Of a stretch of DNA of 42,029 nt, positions 1 through 7,623 are shown one piece after another. Below the pieces are notes generated by a model that worked only from the letters and a program-made list of their open reading frames with translations, was not told where the DNA came from and ran no database searches. Positions within the stretch are counted from its first letter, which is position 1. Each line of letters starts with the position of its first letter. The DNA is from Treponema sp. (GTDB taxonomy: Bacteria; Spirochaetota; Spirochaetia; Treponematales; Breznakiellaceae), in assembly GCA_031288495.1 (NCBI GenBank), contig JAITRH010000183.1:1-42029 (forward strand), given 5' to 3'. The position numbers and the translations under genes are program-made.

Positions 1-806
1 ATATCCTTTGCGCAGGCATTCCCGGTGTTGATGATGATATTCCCGTGCCAGGGAGCCACCGCAGCCCCGCCGATCCGTAGGCCCCGTAAACCCAATTCAT
101 CCAGGATCTTTCCCGTGGGCTTGCCAAAATTCCGATTGTTCTTAAAGGCCGACCCTGCCGAGGGAAAACGGTAGTGGCCCTTGTGTTCCCGGTCAAGACG
201 GTACTGTTCCATTTCCTGCCGTATTGCGGTTGCTGGCCGCGGTATGGTCCTGACCCTGACGGACAGGATGAGCCTATCCTGGTTCTGGAAGGGACTCTGC
301 TTATAGCCATAATCCTCAGATCTATAGGGTAGTACGCACGGTTGAAAATCTGCATCCAGACATTCAGCGCTCACCACTACATCGGAAAGGGATTTTTCAT
401 AACACCGGGCGTTCATCCATAGGGCGCCCCCCAAAGAACCAGGCATACCTGCAAGGAATTCCAGGCCTCCTCGATTATGCGCCGCCAGGGTATCCAACGC
501 CGCAGGGATCCGGGTGCCTGAGCGGATGATCCCCTCATCCCCGGTAATGCGCAGCCCCGACCATCCGCCGGTATCCAGGACAATACCCCGAATACCCTGA
601 TCTGAAACCACCAGATTCGCCCCGCCCCCCAGTACAAAAACCGGGATGCCTTCAGCCTGAGCATGACGGAGCAGGAAAGCCCCGTATTCCGGGAAACACC
701 CTGCCTGGGGCCTTATCCACAGATCTGCAGGGCCTCCAACCTTAAAGGTCGTATGCAAAGCCAAAGGCTCATCATACCGGAGTGCTCCGGTAAATCCTAT
801 CTCCAT
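1..806 (-). CDS. murB: UDP-N-acetylenolpyruvoylglucosamine reductase, 3' end outside window
   Basis: Reduces UDP-GlcNAc-enolpyruvate to UDP-MurNAc with NADPH and bound FAD, the second committed step of peptidoglycan precursor synthesis in the cytoplasm. Read on the minus strand from an ATG at 806, the protein shows the MurB FAD-binding signatures: FKVGGPADLW (residues 21-30), LGGGANLVVSD (59-69), then a GMPGSLGGALWMNA block and, near the window edge, the PSAGSAFKN segment that carries the catalytic serine. About 268 codons are present and the C-terminus lies beyond base 1. The ATG at 806 is the first start that includes the conserved N-terminal TTFK segment; it has only a weak ribosome-binding site. 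It diverges from cysS with about 90 bp between the two starts. Family assignment is firm; the exact start is less certain. Confidence 0.9.
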   Translation of the reverse strand, partial: MEIGFTGALRYDEPLALHTTFKVGGPADLWIRPQAGCFPEYGAFLLRHAQAEGIPVFVLGGGANLVVSDQGIRGIVLDTGGWSGLRITGDEGIIRSGTRIPAALDTLAAHNRGGLEFLAGMPGSLGGALWMNARCYEKSLSDVVVSAECLDADFQPCVLPYRSEDYGYKQSPFQNQDRLILSVRVRTIPRPATAIRQEMEQYRLDREHKGHYRFPSAGSAFKNNRNFGKPTGKILDELGLRGLRIGGAAVAPWHGNIIINTGNACAKD

Positions 807-896
807 ATTGATTTTTTCTATGAATTTCCGTACGCTAATCATACTCATAGTAGTATAGCAGCATATACGAGCCGCGCAAACAGTAACGGAGGTTTC

Positions 897-2354
897 ATGG
901 CGCTCACCTTATTCAACACCTTAGGGCGAACCCTACAGCCCTTTGAACCCCTCAAACCTGGAAAGGTCGGTTTTTACGGGTGCGGCCCTACGGTATACAA
1001 TTACGCCCATATCGGGAACCTCCGGGCCTATGTGCTTCATGATATCCTGGTCAGGACCCTGCGTCGGGCAGGTTTTGAAGTAACCCATGTGATGAATATT
1101 ACCGATGTGGGCCACCTCTCGGGGGATAACGACGAGGGGGATGACAAAATGCTCAAAAGCGCGGAAGCACGGGGAAAAACCGTCTTAGAAGTGGCGGATA
1201 TGTATACCCAGCGCTTTTTCCAGGATACGGAACGGCTCAATATCCAAAAGCCCGGGGTGATCTGTAAGGCCACCGAGCATATAGCCGACATGATTGCCCT
1301 TATTAAGCGGATTGAGGAGCGGGGTTTCACCTACCTTGCCGCAGGCAACCTCTACTTCGATATTACCAAGTTCTCTACCTATGGGGAACTGGGCCGCTTA
1401 CGGCTGGAAGACCAGAAAGCCGGGGCCCGGATCGGGGTGGACAAAAACAAGCGCAACCCCCAGGATTTTGTGCTCTGGTTCACCAAAAGTAAATTTGAAA
1501 ATCAGGCCATGATATGGGACAGTCCCTGGGGAAGGGGCTATCCAGGTTGGCATATTGAATGTTCTGCCATGAGCATCAAATACCTCGGGGAGACCTTTGA
1601 TATCCATGCAGGGGGCATCGACCATGTGCCTATCCATCATACCAATGAAATTGCCCAAAGTGAAGCTGCTACCGGTAAACATCCTTGGGTGCGCTACTGG
1701 GTGCATAACGAATTCTTAGTCCTGGATAAGGGGAAGATGTCCAAATCTACGGAAGGCTTCTTGACCCTCCAAACCCTGATAGATGCAGGCTATGATCCCT
1801 TAGATTACCGGTATTTTCTTTTGGGCGCTCATTACCGGAGCCAGATACAGTTTTCCTATGAAGCCTTGACCGGCGCTCGGAATGCTCGGAAATCCCTGAT
1901 GGATCGTATCCGGGAGCGGATGAAGGCCCTGGGGAATAGAGGGTCCTTTCTCGGGTTAAGAAACACCCCCTTGCATCCTTCGTTTACTGAGGGCAAGGGG
2001 GGGGCCTATCTAGCTGCTTTCAATGCGGCACTGGATGATGACCTTGCAAGCCCCCGGTGTTTGGCCGAACTGTGGGGGATCCTTCGGGATCCTGCCGTAT
2101 CTGCGGAAGACGCCCTCCTTGGAGCCTGTAGTATGGATGAAGTTTTGGGGCTTAACCTGGCAGAAGAAGCGGAAACGCCGGTTCCGGTAGAAAGCCCAGC
2201 CCTACGGGATTCCATTGACGCCCTGATCGCCGAACGGGCCGCCGCAAAAAAGGTCCGAGATTTTACCAGAGCCGACCAGATTCGGCAAACGCTCAAAGAA
2301 CAAGGTATTATACTGGAAGATAGGCCCACTGAAACGGTATGGCGCCGTGGGTAA
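897..2354 (+). CDS. cysS: Cysteinyl-tRNA synthetase
   Basis: Class I aminoacyl-tRNA synthetase that charges tRNA-Cys with cysteine in the cytoplasm. The 485-residue product has the zinc-ligand cysteine at C29 (FYGCGPTVY), the HIGH-type motif HIGN at 38-41, a central HIECSAMS zinc-binding block, the HHTNE segment and the KMSKS loop at residues 280-284. The C-terminal part holds the helical tRNA-binding region, ending with a typical [17 protein letters not shown] segment. The reading frame stays open upstream to 663, but the ATG at 897 is preceded by a good GGAGG site at 888-892 and gives the usual family N-terminus, so it is chosen. No neighbour is co-transcribed in an obvious way; murB diverges upstream. 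Confidence 0.97.
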   Translation: MALTLFNTLGRTLQPFEPLKPGKVGFYGCGPTVYNYAHIGNLRAYVLHDILVRTLRRAGFEVTHVMNITDVGHLSGDNDEGDDKMLKSAEARGKTVLEVADMYTQRFFQDTERLNIQKPGVICKATEHIADMIALIKRIEERGFTYLAAGNLYFDITKFSTYGELGRLRLEDQKAGARIGVDKNKRNPQDFVLWFTKSKFENQAMIWDSPWGRGYPGWHIECSAMSIKYLGETFDIHAGGIDHVPIHHTNEIAQSEAATGKHPWVRYWVHNEFLVLDKGKMSKSTEGFLTLQTLIDAGYDPLDYRYFLLGAHYRSQIQFSYEALTGARNARKSLMDRIRERMKALGNRGSFLGLRNTPLHPSFTEGKGGAYLAAFNAALDDDLASPRCLAELWGILRDPAVSAEDALLGACSMDEVLGLNLAEEAETPVPVESPALRDSIDALIAERAAAKKVRDFTRADQIRQTLKEQGIILEDRPTETVWRRG

Positions 2355-2417
2355 AACCGGTACTCCCCGGACGGCGCAGGAAGATTACCCGGTGGGTGTA
2401 ACGATTAAGGACAAATC

Positions 2418-2954
2418 TTGTTTTTAGCTATGGATGATAGGATACCTATGACGGAATTCCGTAGGCTGTATGAGACGGTATTCCCCATACTATTTAAGAT
2501 TGCCTATCGTATTGCTAATAGTGAAGAAGCAGCGGAGGATCTGTGCCAGGAGGCTTTTTTCCGGCTGTATGAAAAAAATATGGTTTTTCCCAATTCAGAT
2601 GAGGCGAAGTATTGGCTTATCCGGGTGGTTAAAAATGCCGCCCTCAATTATGCTAAACGTAAAGATAGAGAACGGAAGGCCTATCAAAAGGCGTTCCGTG
2701 AGGATATCAGGCTTGAAAAGACCGGAGAGCAGGTACTGATTAACCAAGAAACGCAGCGAGAAGTACAAAAAGCCCTGGAAAAATTGCCTGAAAATTTGCG
2801 TATCGTGTTAATATTAAAAGAATACGGTGAGCTGAATTATAAAGAAATTGGACGTGCCTTGGGCATCAGTGAGGGAAATGTAAAAGTTCGGGTATTTAGA
2901 GCCCGGGAGCGCTTAGCCGGGCTTTTATCGAAGGATGGTTCACATGTGTCCTGA
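2418..2954 (+). CDS. ECF-type RNA polymerase sigma factor
   Basis: Alternative sigma factor of the extracytoplasmic-function group, 178 residues. The sigma region 2 helix is visible around residues 36-53 (EEAAEDLCQEAFFRLY), followed by the WLIRVVKNAALNY segment. Region 4 with its helix-turn-helix covers roughly 124-167 (LPENLRIVLILKEY, then YKEIGRALGISEGNVKVRVFRARERL). There is no region 1.1 or 3, as expected for the class. The start is taken as the TTG at 2418 because an AAGGA site (2407-2411) lies six bases upstream; the ATG codons at 2430 and 2448 have no such site. Its 3' end overlaps the anti-sigma gene by 11 bp, implying translational coupling. By analogy with other ECF pairs it should drive its own operon in response to an envelope signal; target promoters cannot be read from this window. 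Confidence 0.93.
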   Translation: MFLAMDDRIPMTEFRRLYETVFPILFKIAYRIANSEEAAEDLCQEAFFRLYEKNMVFPNSDEAKYWLIRVVKNAALNYAKRKDRERKAYQKAFREDIRLEKTGEQVLINQETQREVQKALEKLPENLRIVLILKEYGELNYKEIGRALGISEGNVKVRVFRARERLAGLLSKDGSHVS

Positions 2955-3531
2955 TTATCGCATTCTTTCCGTATACTTTGACCAGGAGCTTCCTTCTCCA
3001 TGGAAAGAAAAAATGGAGTTGCATCTGATATCGTGTCCGGTATGTAATGCCCGGCTTGAACGGTTCAGACGGTGTTCGGAAGCCCTGCAGGATCCCCATG
3101 GGGAGGGGCTTACGCCGAAAATTCCGGATATGAAAGCTGCCCAGGATCGGGTTTGGCAGCGTATGGCCCGTCTAGAAACTAAAACCTGGGGCTGGAGGCA
3201 GGGCCATAGCCTTTGGCAGCGGACCCTTTCGATTCCCCTGCCGGTGGCAGCCGCGGCTGCGATCCTGTTCATCATGGCTTTTGTTCTGACCGTAACCAGA
3301 CAGTCCATCGGGATTCCGCCGCCTCAGGATGCCATGGCAGCCAGTGAGATGGTGGAGATGGAGGGTATTATCCCTACATCGAATATGCATGAGGTGTTAC
3401 AATACCTGGAGAACCAAGACATGAGCGATATAGTGATCATCCGCCTTCCCGAGACGAGGAGTTTCTCGAGTTCCGGGGAACCCACGATTTTGCGGGCTGC
3501 GGATTATACCAGGAGAAACAGAACCCCATGA
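2944..3531 (+). CDS. Zinc-binding (ZAS-type) membrane anti-sigma factor
   Basis: Predicted inhibitor of the ECF sigma factor encoded just upstream. The 195-residue protein starts with a cytoplasmic domain carrying the H-x3-C-x2-C zinc anti-sigma motif (H27, C31, C34). A linker follows, then one transmembrane helix around residues 99-117 (alanine-rich, PVAAAAAILFIMAFVLTV), and a periplasmic or extracytoplasmic tail of about 75 residues with no recognised domain. The ATG at 2944 is preferred over the in-frame ATG at 2935 because the AAGG at 2931-2934 has proper spacing only to 2944. It overlaps both neighbours (11 bp upstream, 4 bp downstream), so the four genes 2418-5788 form one translationally coupled operon. 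The assignment rests on motif, topology and position; the inducing signal is unknown. Confidence 0.85.
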   Translation: MCPDYRILSVYFDQELPSPWKEKMELHLISCPVCNARLERFRRCSEALQDPHGEGLTPKIPDMKAAQDRVWQRMARLETKTWGWRQGHSLWQRTLSIPLPVAAAAAILFIMAFVLTVTRQSIGIPPPQDAMAASEMVEMEGIIPTSNMHEVLQYLENQDMSDIVIIRLPETRSFSSSGEPTILRAADYTRRNRTP

Positions 3532-4133
3532 GATCCTACGCGCTTTTACGGCGGGTAACCCTCTTCGGAAGCCTGTTACTGCTTGCTACCCGAGGAGCAG
3601 CCCAGGAACCTGCGCTAGAGGAACTGCTGCCGGCTCTCAAAGAACGGGCGGTGGTCTTAGATATCATTGCCCGGGTCGTGGAGAAAAACCAGCAGGAGGT
3701 TTGGAATTCGGTTAATTCAAAGGTTACGATTCCTGGAAAGCCCGTAAGTTTGAAGCTGGTGGGCACTAATATTCTTGTGGTAGTGCAATTTACCCTCTAT
3801 TTCCGGGGCGACGGCAACAAGTTCTTGGTAGCTCAGGGGCAGATATGGGTAGATATCCCGAACCAAGGAATCCATTATCAGACCACTATACAGACGATAC
3901 CCCTGGAATTCGGGGAACAGATCTATTTTTTTCCCCTGGGTTCAGTGGATTCTCAAGATGAGGCCCATATAGAAATACAATTGGAATTACATCCCTACTC
4001 AAAAAATGCAAAAGATCCTGGGGAGACTAAGGAAGCCCCCTCATCCAAAGAGCCATCCCCGAATACGGTTCCTTCGGCTGTACCTGAGGAGGTGGTTCCG
4101 GTAAAGCCGGTAAGCCCTGAACATAACCCATGA
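3528..4133 (+). CDS. Exported protein of unknown function in the ECF-sigma operon
   Basis: No family recognised. The 201-residue product begins with a classic signal peptide: R2, R8 and R9, then a hydrophobic stretch LFGSLLLLATRGAAQ with a likely signal-peptidase I site after the GAA-type segment near residue 25. The mature part alternates short beta-like stretches (VTIPGKPVSLKLVG, ILVVVQFTLYFRG, KFLVAQGQIWVDIP, IHYQTTIQTIPL), suggesting a beta-sandwich domain. It ends in a proline/glutamate/serine-rich low-complexity tail of about 50 residues. Start and stop overlap the neighbouring genes by 4 bp each (ATGA), so it is made together with the anti-sigma factor and the downstream lipoprotein. 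Its position suggests an envelope role, perhaps in sensing or as part of the sigma factor's output; this is inference only. Confidence 0.75.
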   Translation: MRSYALLRRVTLFGSLLLLATRGAAQEPALEELLPALKERAVVLDIIARVVEKNQQEVWNSVNSKVTIPGKPVSLKLVGTNILVVVQFTLYFRGDGNKFLVAQGQIWVDIPNQGIHYQTTIQTIPLEFGEQIYFFPLGSVDSQDEAHIEIQLELHPYSKNAKDPGETKEAPSSKEPSPNTVPSAVPEEVVPVKPVSPEHNP

Positions 4134-5788
4134 AAAGTTCTATGGAAGGGCCTGTGGGCTTGAAGCGGATCCGGTACGGGTTCTTTTTTTCCTGGTTTTG
4201 CTTGTGCTTGTATGCCTGTAAAGAAGATAGGCCGTTTATTTTGTCGATTGAGCCCCGGATCGGCCTGAGTGGGGAGATCCTCACCATTGAGGGAAGCGGG
4301 TTTGGTACTGAACAGCATGAATCCTACATCACCATCGCGGGCATACCCCCTACGGGTTCTTCATATCTTAGTTGGCAGGATGATCGTGTTACCGTGAAAA
4401 TACCGGCATTGGGAGGATTCGGACTGGTCTATGTGCATAGGGATGGCAAGAAAAGTAATCCCCTGCTCTTTTCAAATCGGGCGGCCATGCCGGACCTGGT
4501 ACAGAACCAGGTTCTCGGTCTCGCTCCTCAAATCAGCTCGATAAAACCGGAATCCGGTTCCATTGGTGCCCTCATAAGCATCCAGGGAAGTGGTTTCGGT
4601 GCTTCCCGGGAAAAAAGGGGGGTGTTTTTCACTTGGAATGCTGAACCATCCCCTACCGCGCCTGAGGTAACGCAAGAGCCGGAAGTGGTAGAGGTCTTTG
4701 AAATGGAATTCGGTTATGAACTCTGGAGCGATCGAGAAATTCGTCTGCGCGTTCCCGATGGTGCGGTAAGCGGGAATATTCTCGTTCGGACCCCCTGGGG
4801 AAGCTCAAAGCCGGTCTTTTTTACGGTTACCGATAGGCCGGGAACTAAAACCTTCAAAGAAAAACACAGCTATACCCTTGCCTATACGGTGGATATCCAG
4901 GTACAAGAGGCGGCGGCCCCGAATACCCTGTACCTCTGGATTCCCCATCCGGTTAGTTCCGCTTCCCAGCGGAATGTTACCCTCTTATCCCGGAACCGAG
5001 AACCCTTTGCAGAACATTACCAGGGAACTACCCTGTTTCAATTAACCGATCTAGCCGCCAATACCAGGGTCCGCCTGAGCCTATCCTACCTGGTGGATGT
5101 GTACACCCTGGAGACTACCTTGAAGACTCAGGCCATTCGGCAAACCGGCGATTCTCCGATTCCCACGGTATATACCCTTCCTTCCGGGCTGATCCCTTCG
5201 GATAATCCTGAAGTAGTCGCAGCAGCGAATGCCATCATCGGCAAAGAGCGGAATCCCTACGAAAAAGCCCGGAAATTATACGAATGGCTGATACATGAAG
5301 GGGGCATCCAGGGGACACCGCTGCATACTACCGGCATACCGGATGCGTTGGTGCAAAAACAGGGGGATGCCTATTCCGGGGCACTCCTCTTCTGTGCCCT
5401 AGCCAGAGCAGTGGCCATACCGGCCATTCCTGTTGCAGGGGTGCTGATAAACCGCGCTCGTACGTCGAGTCCCCATTACTGGGCGGAATTCTGGATTGCG
5501 GGATTCGGCTGGATACCGGTGGATCCATGCTTAGGGGCAGGGATGGCTCCAGAGGACTTCCCTCTTCATGAAGAGCCGGCGGCTTATTATTTCGGCAATC
5601 TGGATAACCAGCGGATCACCTTTTCTCGAGGGCAGGAGGTGCTTTCCCAGATGGACCCTCGAGGGAGGATCACGGTACGTAACCGGGATTATGCCCTACA
5701 AAATCTCTGGGAAGAAGCGATAGGAGGCATAGAGTCGTATTCTTCCCTCTGGAGCGACATTACCATTACTGGTATGTACATACAATAA
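4130..5788 (+). CDS. Lipoprotein with two IPT/TIG domains and a transglutaminase-like domain
   Basis: The 552-residue protein has a signal peptide ending in the lipobox L-Y-A-C with C30 as the likely lipidated residue, so it should be membrane-anchored outside the cytoplasm. Two immunoglobulin-like IPT/TIG repeats follow, about residues 36-115 and 133-235, each with the IxPxxGxxG...I.GxGFG signature. A middle beta-rich region leads to a C-terminal transglutaminase/protease-like core at about 375-480. In that core the His and Asp of the usual triad are present (H449 in the HYWAEFW segment, D465 in IPVDP). The residue that aligns with the catalytic Cys is A414; C422 lies eight residues later. 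It is therefore probably a non-catalytic or altered member. Last gene of the ECF-sigma operon, overlapping the previous gene by 4 bp. A binding, scaffolding or sensing role at the cell surface is inference. Confidence 0.82.
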   Translation: MKSSMEGPVGLKRIRYGFFFSWFCLCLYACKEDRPFILSIEPRIGLSGEILTIEGSGFGTEQHESYITIAGIPPTGSSYLSWQDDRVTVKIPALGGFGLVYVHRDGKKSNPLLFSNRAAMPDLVQNQVLGLAPQISSIKPESGSIGALISIQGSGFGASREKRGVFFTWNAEPSPTAPEVTQEPEVVEVFEMEFGYELWSDREIRLRVPDGAVSGNILVRTPWGSSKPVFFTVTDRPGTKTFKEKHSYTLAYTVDIQVQEAAAPNTLYLWIPHPVSSASQRNVTLLSRNREPFAEHYQGTTLFQLTDLAANTRVRLSLSYLVDVYTLETTLKTQAIRQTGDSPIPTVYTLPSGLIPSDNPEVVAAANAIIGKERNPYEKARKLYEWLIHEGGIQGTPLHTTGIPDALVQKQGDAYSGALLFCALARAVAIPAIPVAGVLINRARTSSPHYWAEFWIAGFGWIPVDPCLGAGMAPEDFPLHEEPAAYYFGNLDNQRITFSRGQEVLSQMDPRGRITVRNRDYALQNLWEEAIGGIESYSSLWSDITITGMYIQ

Positions 5789-5884
5789 TGAAAAAGCCCT
5801 TCAAGGGGTTTAAGGGACTATTTCCTCCTGCCTCTTAAAGGGTACTTCTGGCATAGGCTTTCCATTTCGAGCAAGAGGAGTGTT

Positions 5885-6577
5885 ATGATTACGGTTATTT
5901 CTTTGGGCGGTTCTATTGTAGCCCCTGATAGGGTGGATGAACCCGTGGTGAAGGACTTGATCTCCCTCATCAGGATGTTTTTAGAAGAGGAATCTCAGCG
6001 CCGGTTTATTTTAGTAGTTGGCGGCGGTGGACCTGCCCGGATATGGCAACAGGCCTACCGGAGTATATCCGGGACCGCGGTTTCCCCTGAGCAGGCCGAT
6101 TGGATTGGCATCATGGCGACCCGGCTCAATGCGGAACTTATCCGGGGAATACTCGGTCCCTGGTGTACCCAAGCAGTGGTAACGGATCCAACCCAGGCGG
6201 TATTGGAGGGCCGGGTGCTGGTCGCAGCAGGATGGAAACCAGGATTTTCTTCTGATTATGATGCGGTCCTCCTGGCGGAACGGTTTAAGGCCGATAAAGT
6301 GATCAATTTATCCAATATTGAACGGATCTATACCGATGAGCCCCGTACCCATCCCGAGGCAAAACCCATAGACACCATAAGCTGGGCGGAATTTCGCACC
6401 CTTGTGGGCGATGATGAGTGGGTTCCGGGGAAGCATGTTCCTTTTGACCCTATCGCAAGCCGGCATGCAGCCCACATCAGCCTCCCGGTGATCTGCGCCG
6501 CAGGGCGTAACCTAGAGAACGTAAAAAAGATCCTTCGCGGAGAGTCCTTTATCGGTACCACCATAGGCCCCCTATGA
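5885..6577 (+). CDS. pyrH: UMP kinase, archaeal/spirochaete type
   Basis: Phosphorylates UMP to UDP using ATP in pyrimidine nucleotide synthesis. The 230-residue amino-acid-kinase-fold protein has the N-terminal SLGGSIV phosphate loop, the VVGGGGPAR segment (about residues 43-53), the GWKPGFSSDYDAVLLAE substrate region and the ADKVINLSNIERIYTDEPR motif typical of the fold. The sequence resembles the UMP kinase branch found in archaea and spirochaetes rather than the usual bacterial PyrH. A strong AGGAG site at 5876-5880 precedes the ATG. It stands alone on the plus strand after the ECF operon. Its stop codon lies inside the last codons of the convergent minus-strand gene (6-bp tail-to-tail overlap), with no terminator hairpin between them. 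Confidence 0.88.
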   Translation: MITVISLGGSIVAPDRVDEPVVKDLISLIRMFLEEESQRRFILVVGGGGPARIWQQAYRSISGTAVSPEQADWIGIMATRLNAELIRGILGPWCTQAVVTDPTQAVLEGRVLVAAGWKPGFSSDYDAVLLAERFKADKVINLSNIERIYTDEPRTHPEAKPIDTISWAEFRTLVGDDEWVPGKHVPFDPIASRHAAHISLPVICAAGRNLENVKKILRGESFIGTTIGPL

Positions 6578-7252
6578 TCGTTCAGAAATGGCAATGGCCA
6601 GTTCTACCTCGGATAGGCTGACCCCGAGTCGTGTGGCAATCAGGCTGGCTGAAAGCCCGGCCTTGGATAATTCCGCAACCTGTTCCGGGAAAGGAGGGGC
6701 TTGCGGCGTTATTTCCCGTTGCGCCCGCACAATACGGGGTCCTACCGGTTCCTGTTTTAGGGGGCTAGGCGTACTATCAGGGGGAGCGGTGAAGCCCACC
6801 GCAGCGCTGGCGGGGATCTCTTTTTCTGCAGCCTCTGGTTTTTGGGAATCCGCTTCTGCCCGGATTTTAGCAGAAGCGCCAGAAAAAAGATCATAAGCCT
6901 TGGGAAAAGGCTGGATCACCGCAGAAAAAGGGCTGGTCATGCTGCGCTTTCTGCCTAATTCAGCATAGGCTTCTTCCTGCAATTGCCGCCGATCCACTTC
7001 CCGCAGGTGGACGCTAATACGCTTATCTACCTCCTCTAAAATCGCCCGGAGGGTTTTTATCCGCTCTTCCACCAAAAGCGCATCTTTATCAGTGGCCGCA
7101 TCAATTTCGGCAATCAGTTTATACACCTCTTCCCGGAATTCGGCTAAAATCCGTTCTGATCCGGTACGGCGCCTCAGATAGGCTCTACAATATATAAAGA
7201 ACAAAATACATGCCATAAGCGTCGATACCGAAAGAACTATAGATACATTCAT
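6572..7252 (-). CDS. Membrane-anchored coiled-coil protein of the flagellar locus, unknown function
   Basis: A 226-residue protein with one N-terminal transmembrane helix (about residues 4-24, VSIVLSVSTLMACILFFIYC) followed by a charged, probably coiled-coil stretch (30-100). A proline/alanine-rich linker follows, and then a short C-terminal segment (about 188-222, AELSKAGLSASLIATRLGVSLSEVELAIAI) that looks like a helix-turn-helix of the kind seen in DUF2802/DUF6115-type proteins. It is the last gene of the minus-strand flagellar run, downstream of fapA and the small protein at 7285-7623. An AAGGTGG site sits upstream of the ATG at 7252. The link to motility is inferred only from position and from the presence of similar membrane plus HTH proteins beside flagellar genes in other bacteria. 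Confidence 0.7.
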   Translation of the reverse strand: MNVSIVLSVSTLMACILFFIYCRAYLRRRTGSERILAEFREEVYKLIAEIDAATDKDALLVEERIKTLRAILEEVDKRISVHLREVDRRQLQEEAYAELGRKRSMTSPFSAVIQPFPKAYDLFSGASAKIRAEADSQKPEAAEKEIPASAAVGFTAPPDSTPSPLKQEPVGPRIVRAQREITPQAPPFPEQVAELSKAGLSASLIATRLGVSLSEVELAIAISERS

Positions 7253-7284
7253 ACAACCACCTTGGCCTTAAGAACACGGGAGGC

Positions 7285-7623
7285 CTACCCATTTATATCG
7301 ATGTTTTTTCCTAAAGTCGGATCTCGTATGATGGAAACGGAATCGGTACTGCCGTCCTTTTCCTTAGTTCCTCCCGCTTCCTCCTGGCCGGTCTCGTCCT
7401 CTTCCGCGTGTTTGCGGGGATTGCGATCCCCCACCCCTTCAGCCCCTTCTCCGGTATTTGGGGTTTCATTTACCGATTGGATTTGGGCTTCCACCTTTTT
7501 CTGGATTTCAATGCCCTGCAAGGCTTGTTGAATAGCAAGCCCCTCTTTTTGGGATGCCTGAATTTTACCTACCTTATCCAGCTGCGTGAACAGGGTCTGA
7601 ATATCAATTGGTTGTATAGCCAT
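7285..7623 (-). CDS. Small hydrophilic protein of the flagellar locus, unknown function
   Basis: A 112-residue protein with no recognised domain. The first half is helical and glutamine-rich (QTLFTQLDKVGKIQASQKEG, then QQALQGIEIQKKVEAQIQ). The middle is acidic and disordered-looking (GEGAEGVGD, EEDETGQEEAGG), and the end is a short hydrophobic/charged segment (SIIRDPTLGKNIDI). There is no signal peptide or membrane helix, so it should be cytoplasmic. The start ATG at 7623 overlaps the 3' end of fapA by 20 bp, which supports co-translation with it and argues that the ORF is real. Similar small proteins lie next to fapA homologues in treponemes, so a role with the FapA-like protein is possible, but nothing in the sequence shows what it does. 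Confidence 0.62.
   Translation of the reverse strand: MAIQPIDIQTLFTQLDKVGKIQASQKEGLAIQQALQGIEIQKKVEAQIQSVNETPNTGEGAEGVGDRNPRKHAEEDETGQEEAGGTKEKDGSTDSVSIIRDPTLGKNIDING

Noticed and set aside
663-896. Upstream extension of the cysS reading frame
   Set aside because: It overlaps the 5' part of murB on the other strand, while the ATG at 897 has a proper ribosome-binding site and gives the family N-terminus.
5792-5811. Hairpin after the IPT/TIG lipoprotein gene as terminator
   Set aside because: The stem has a mismatch and no T-run follows, so termination cannot be supported.
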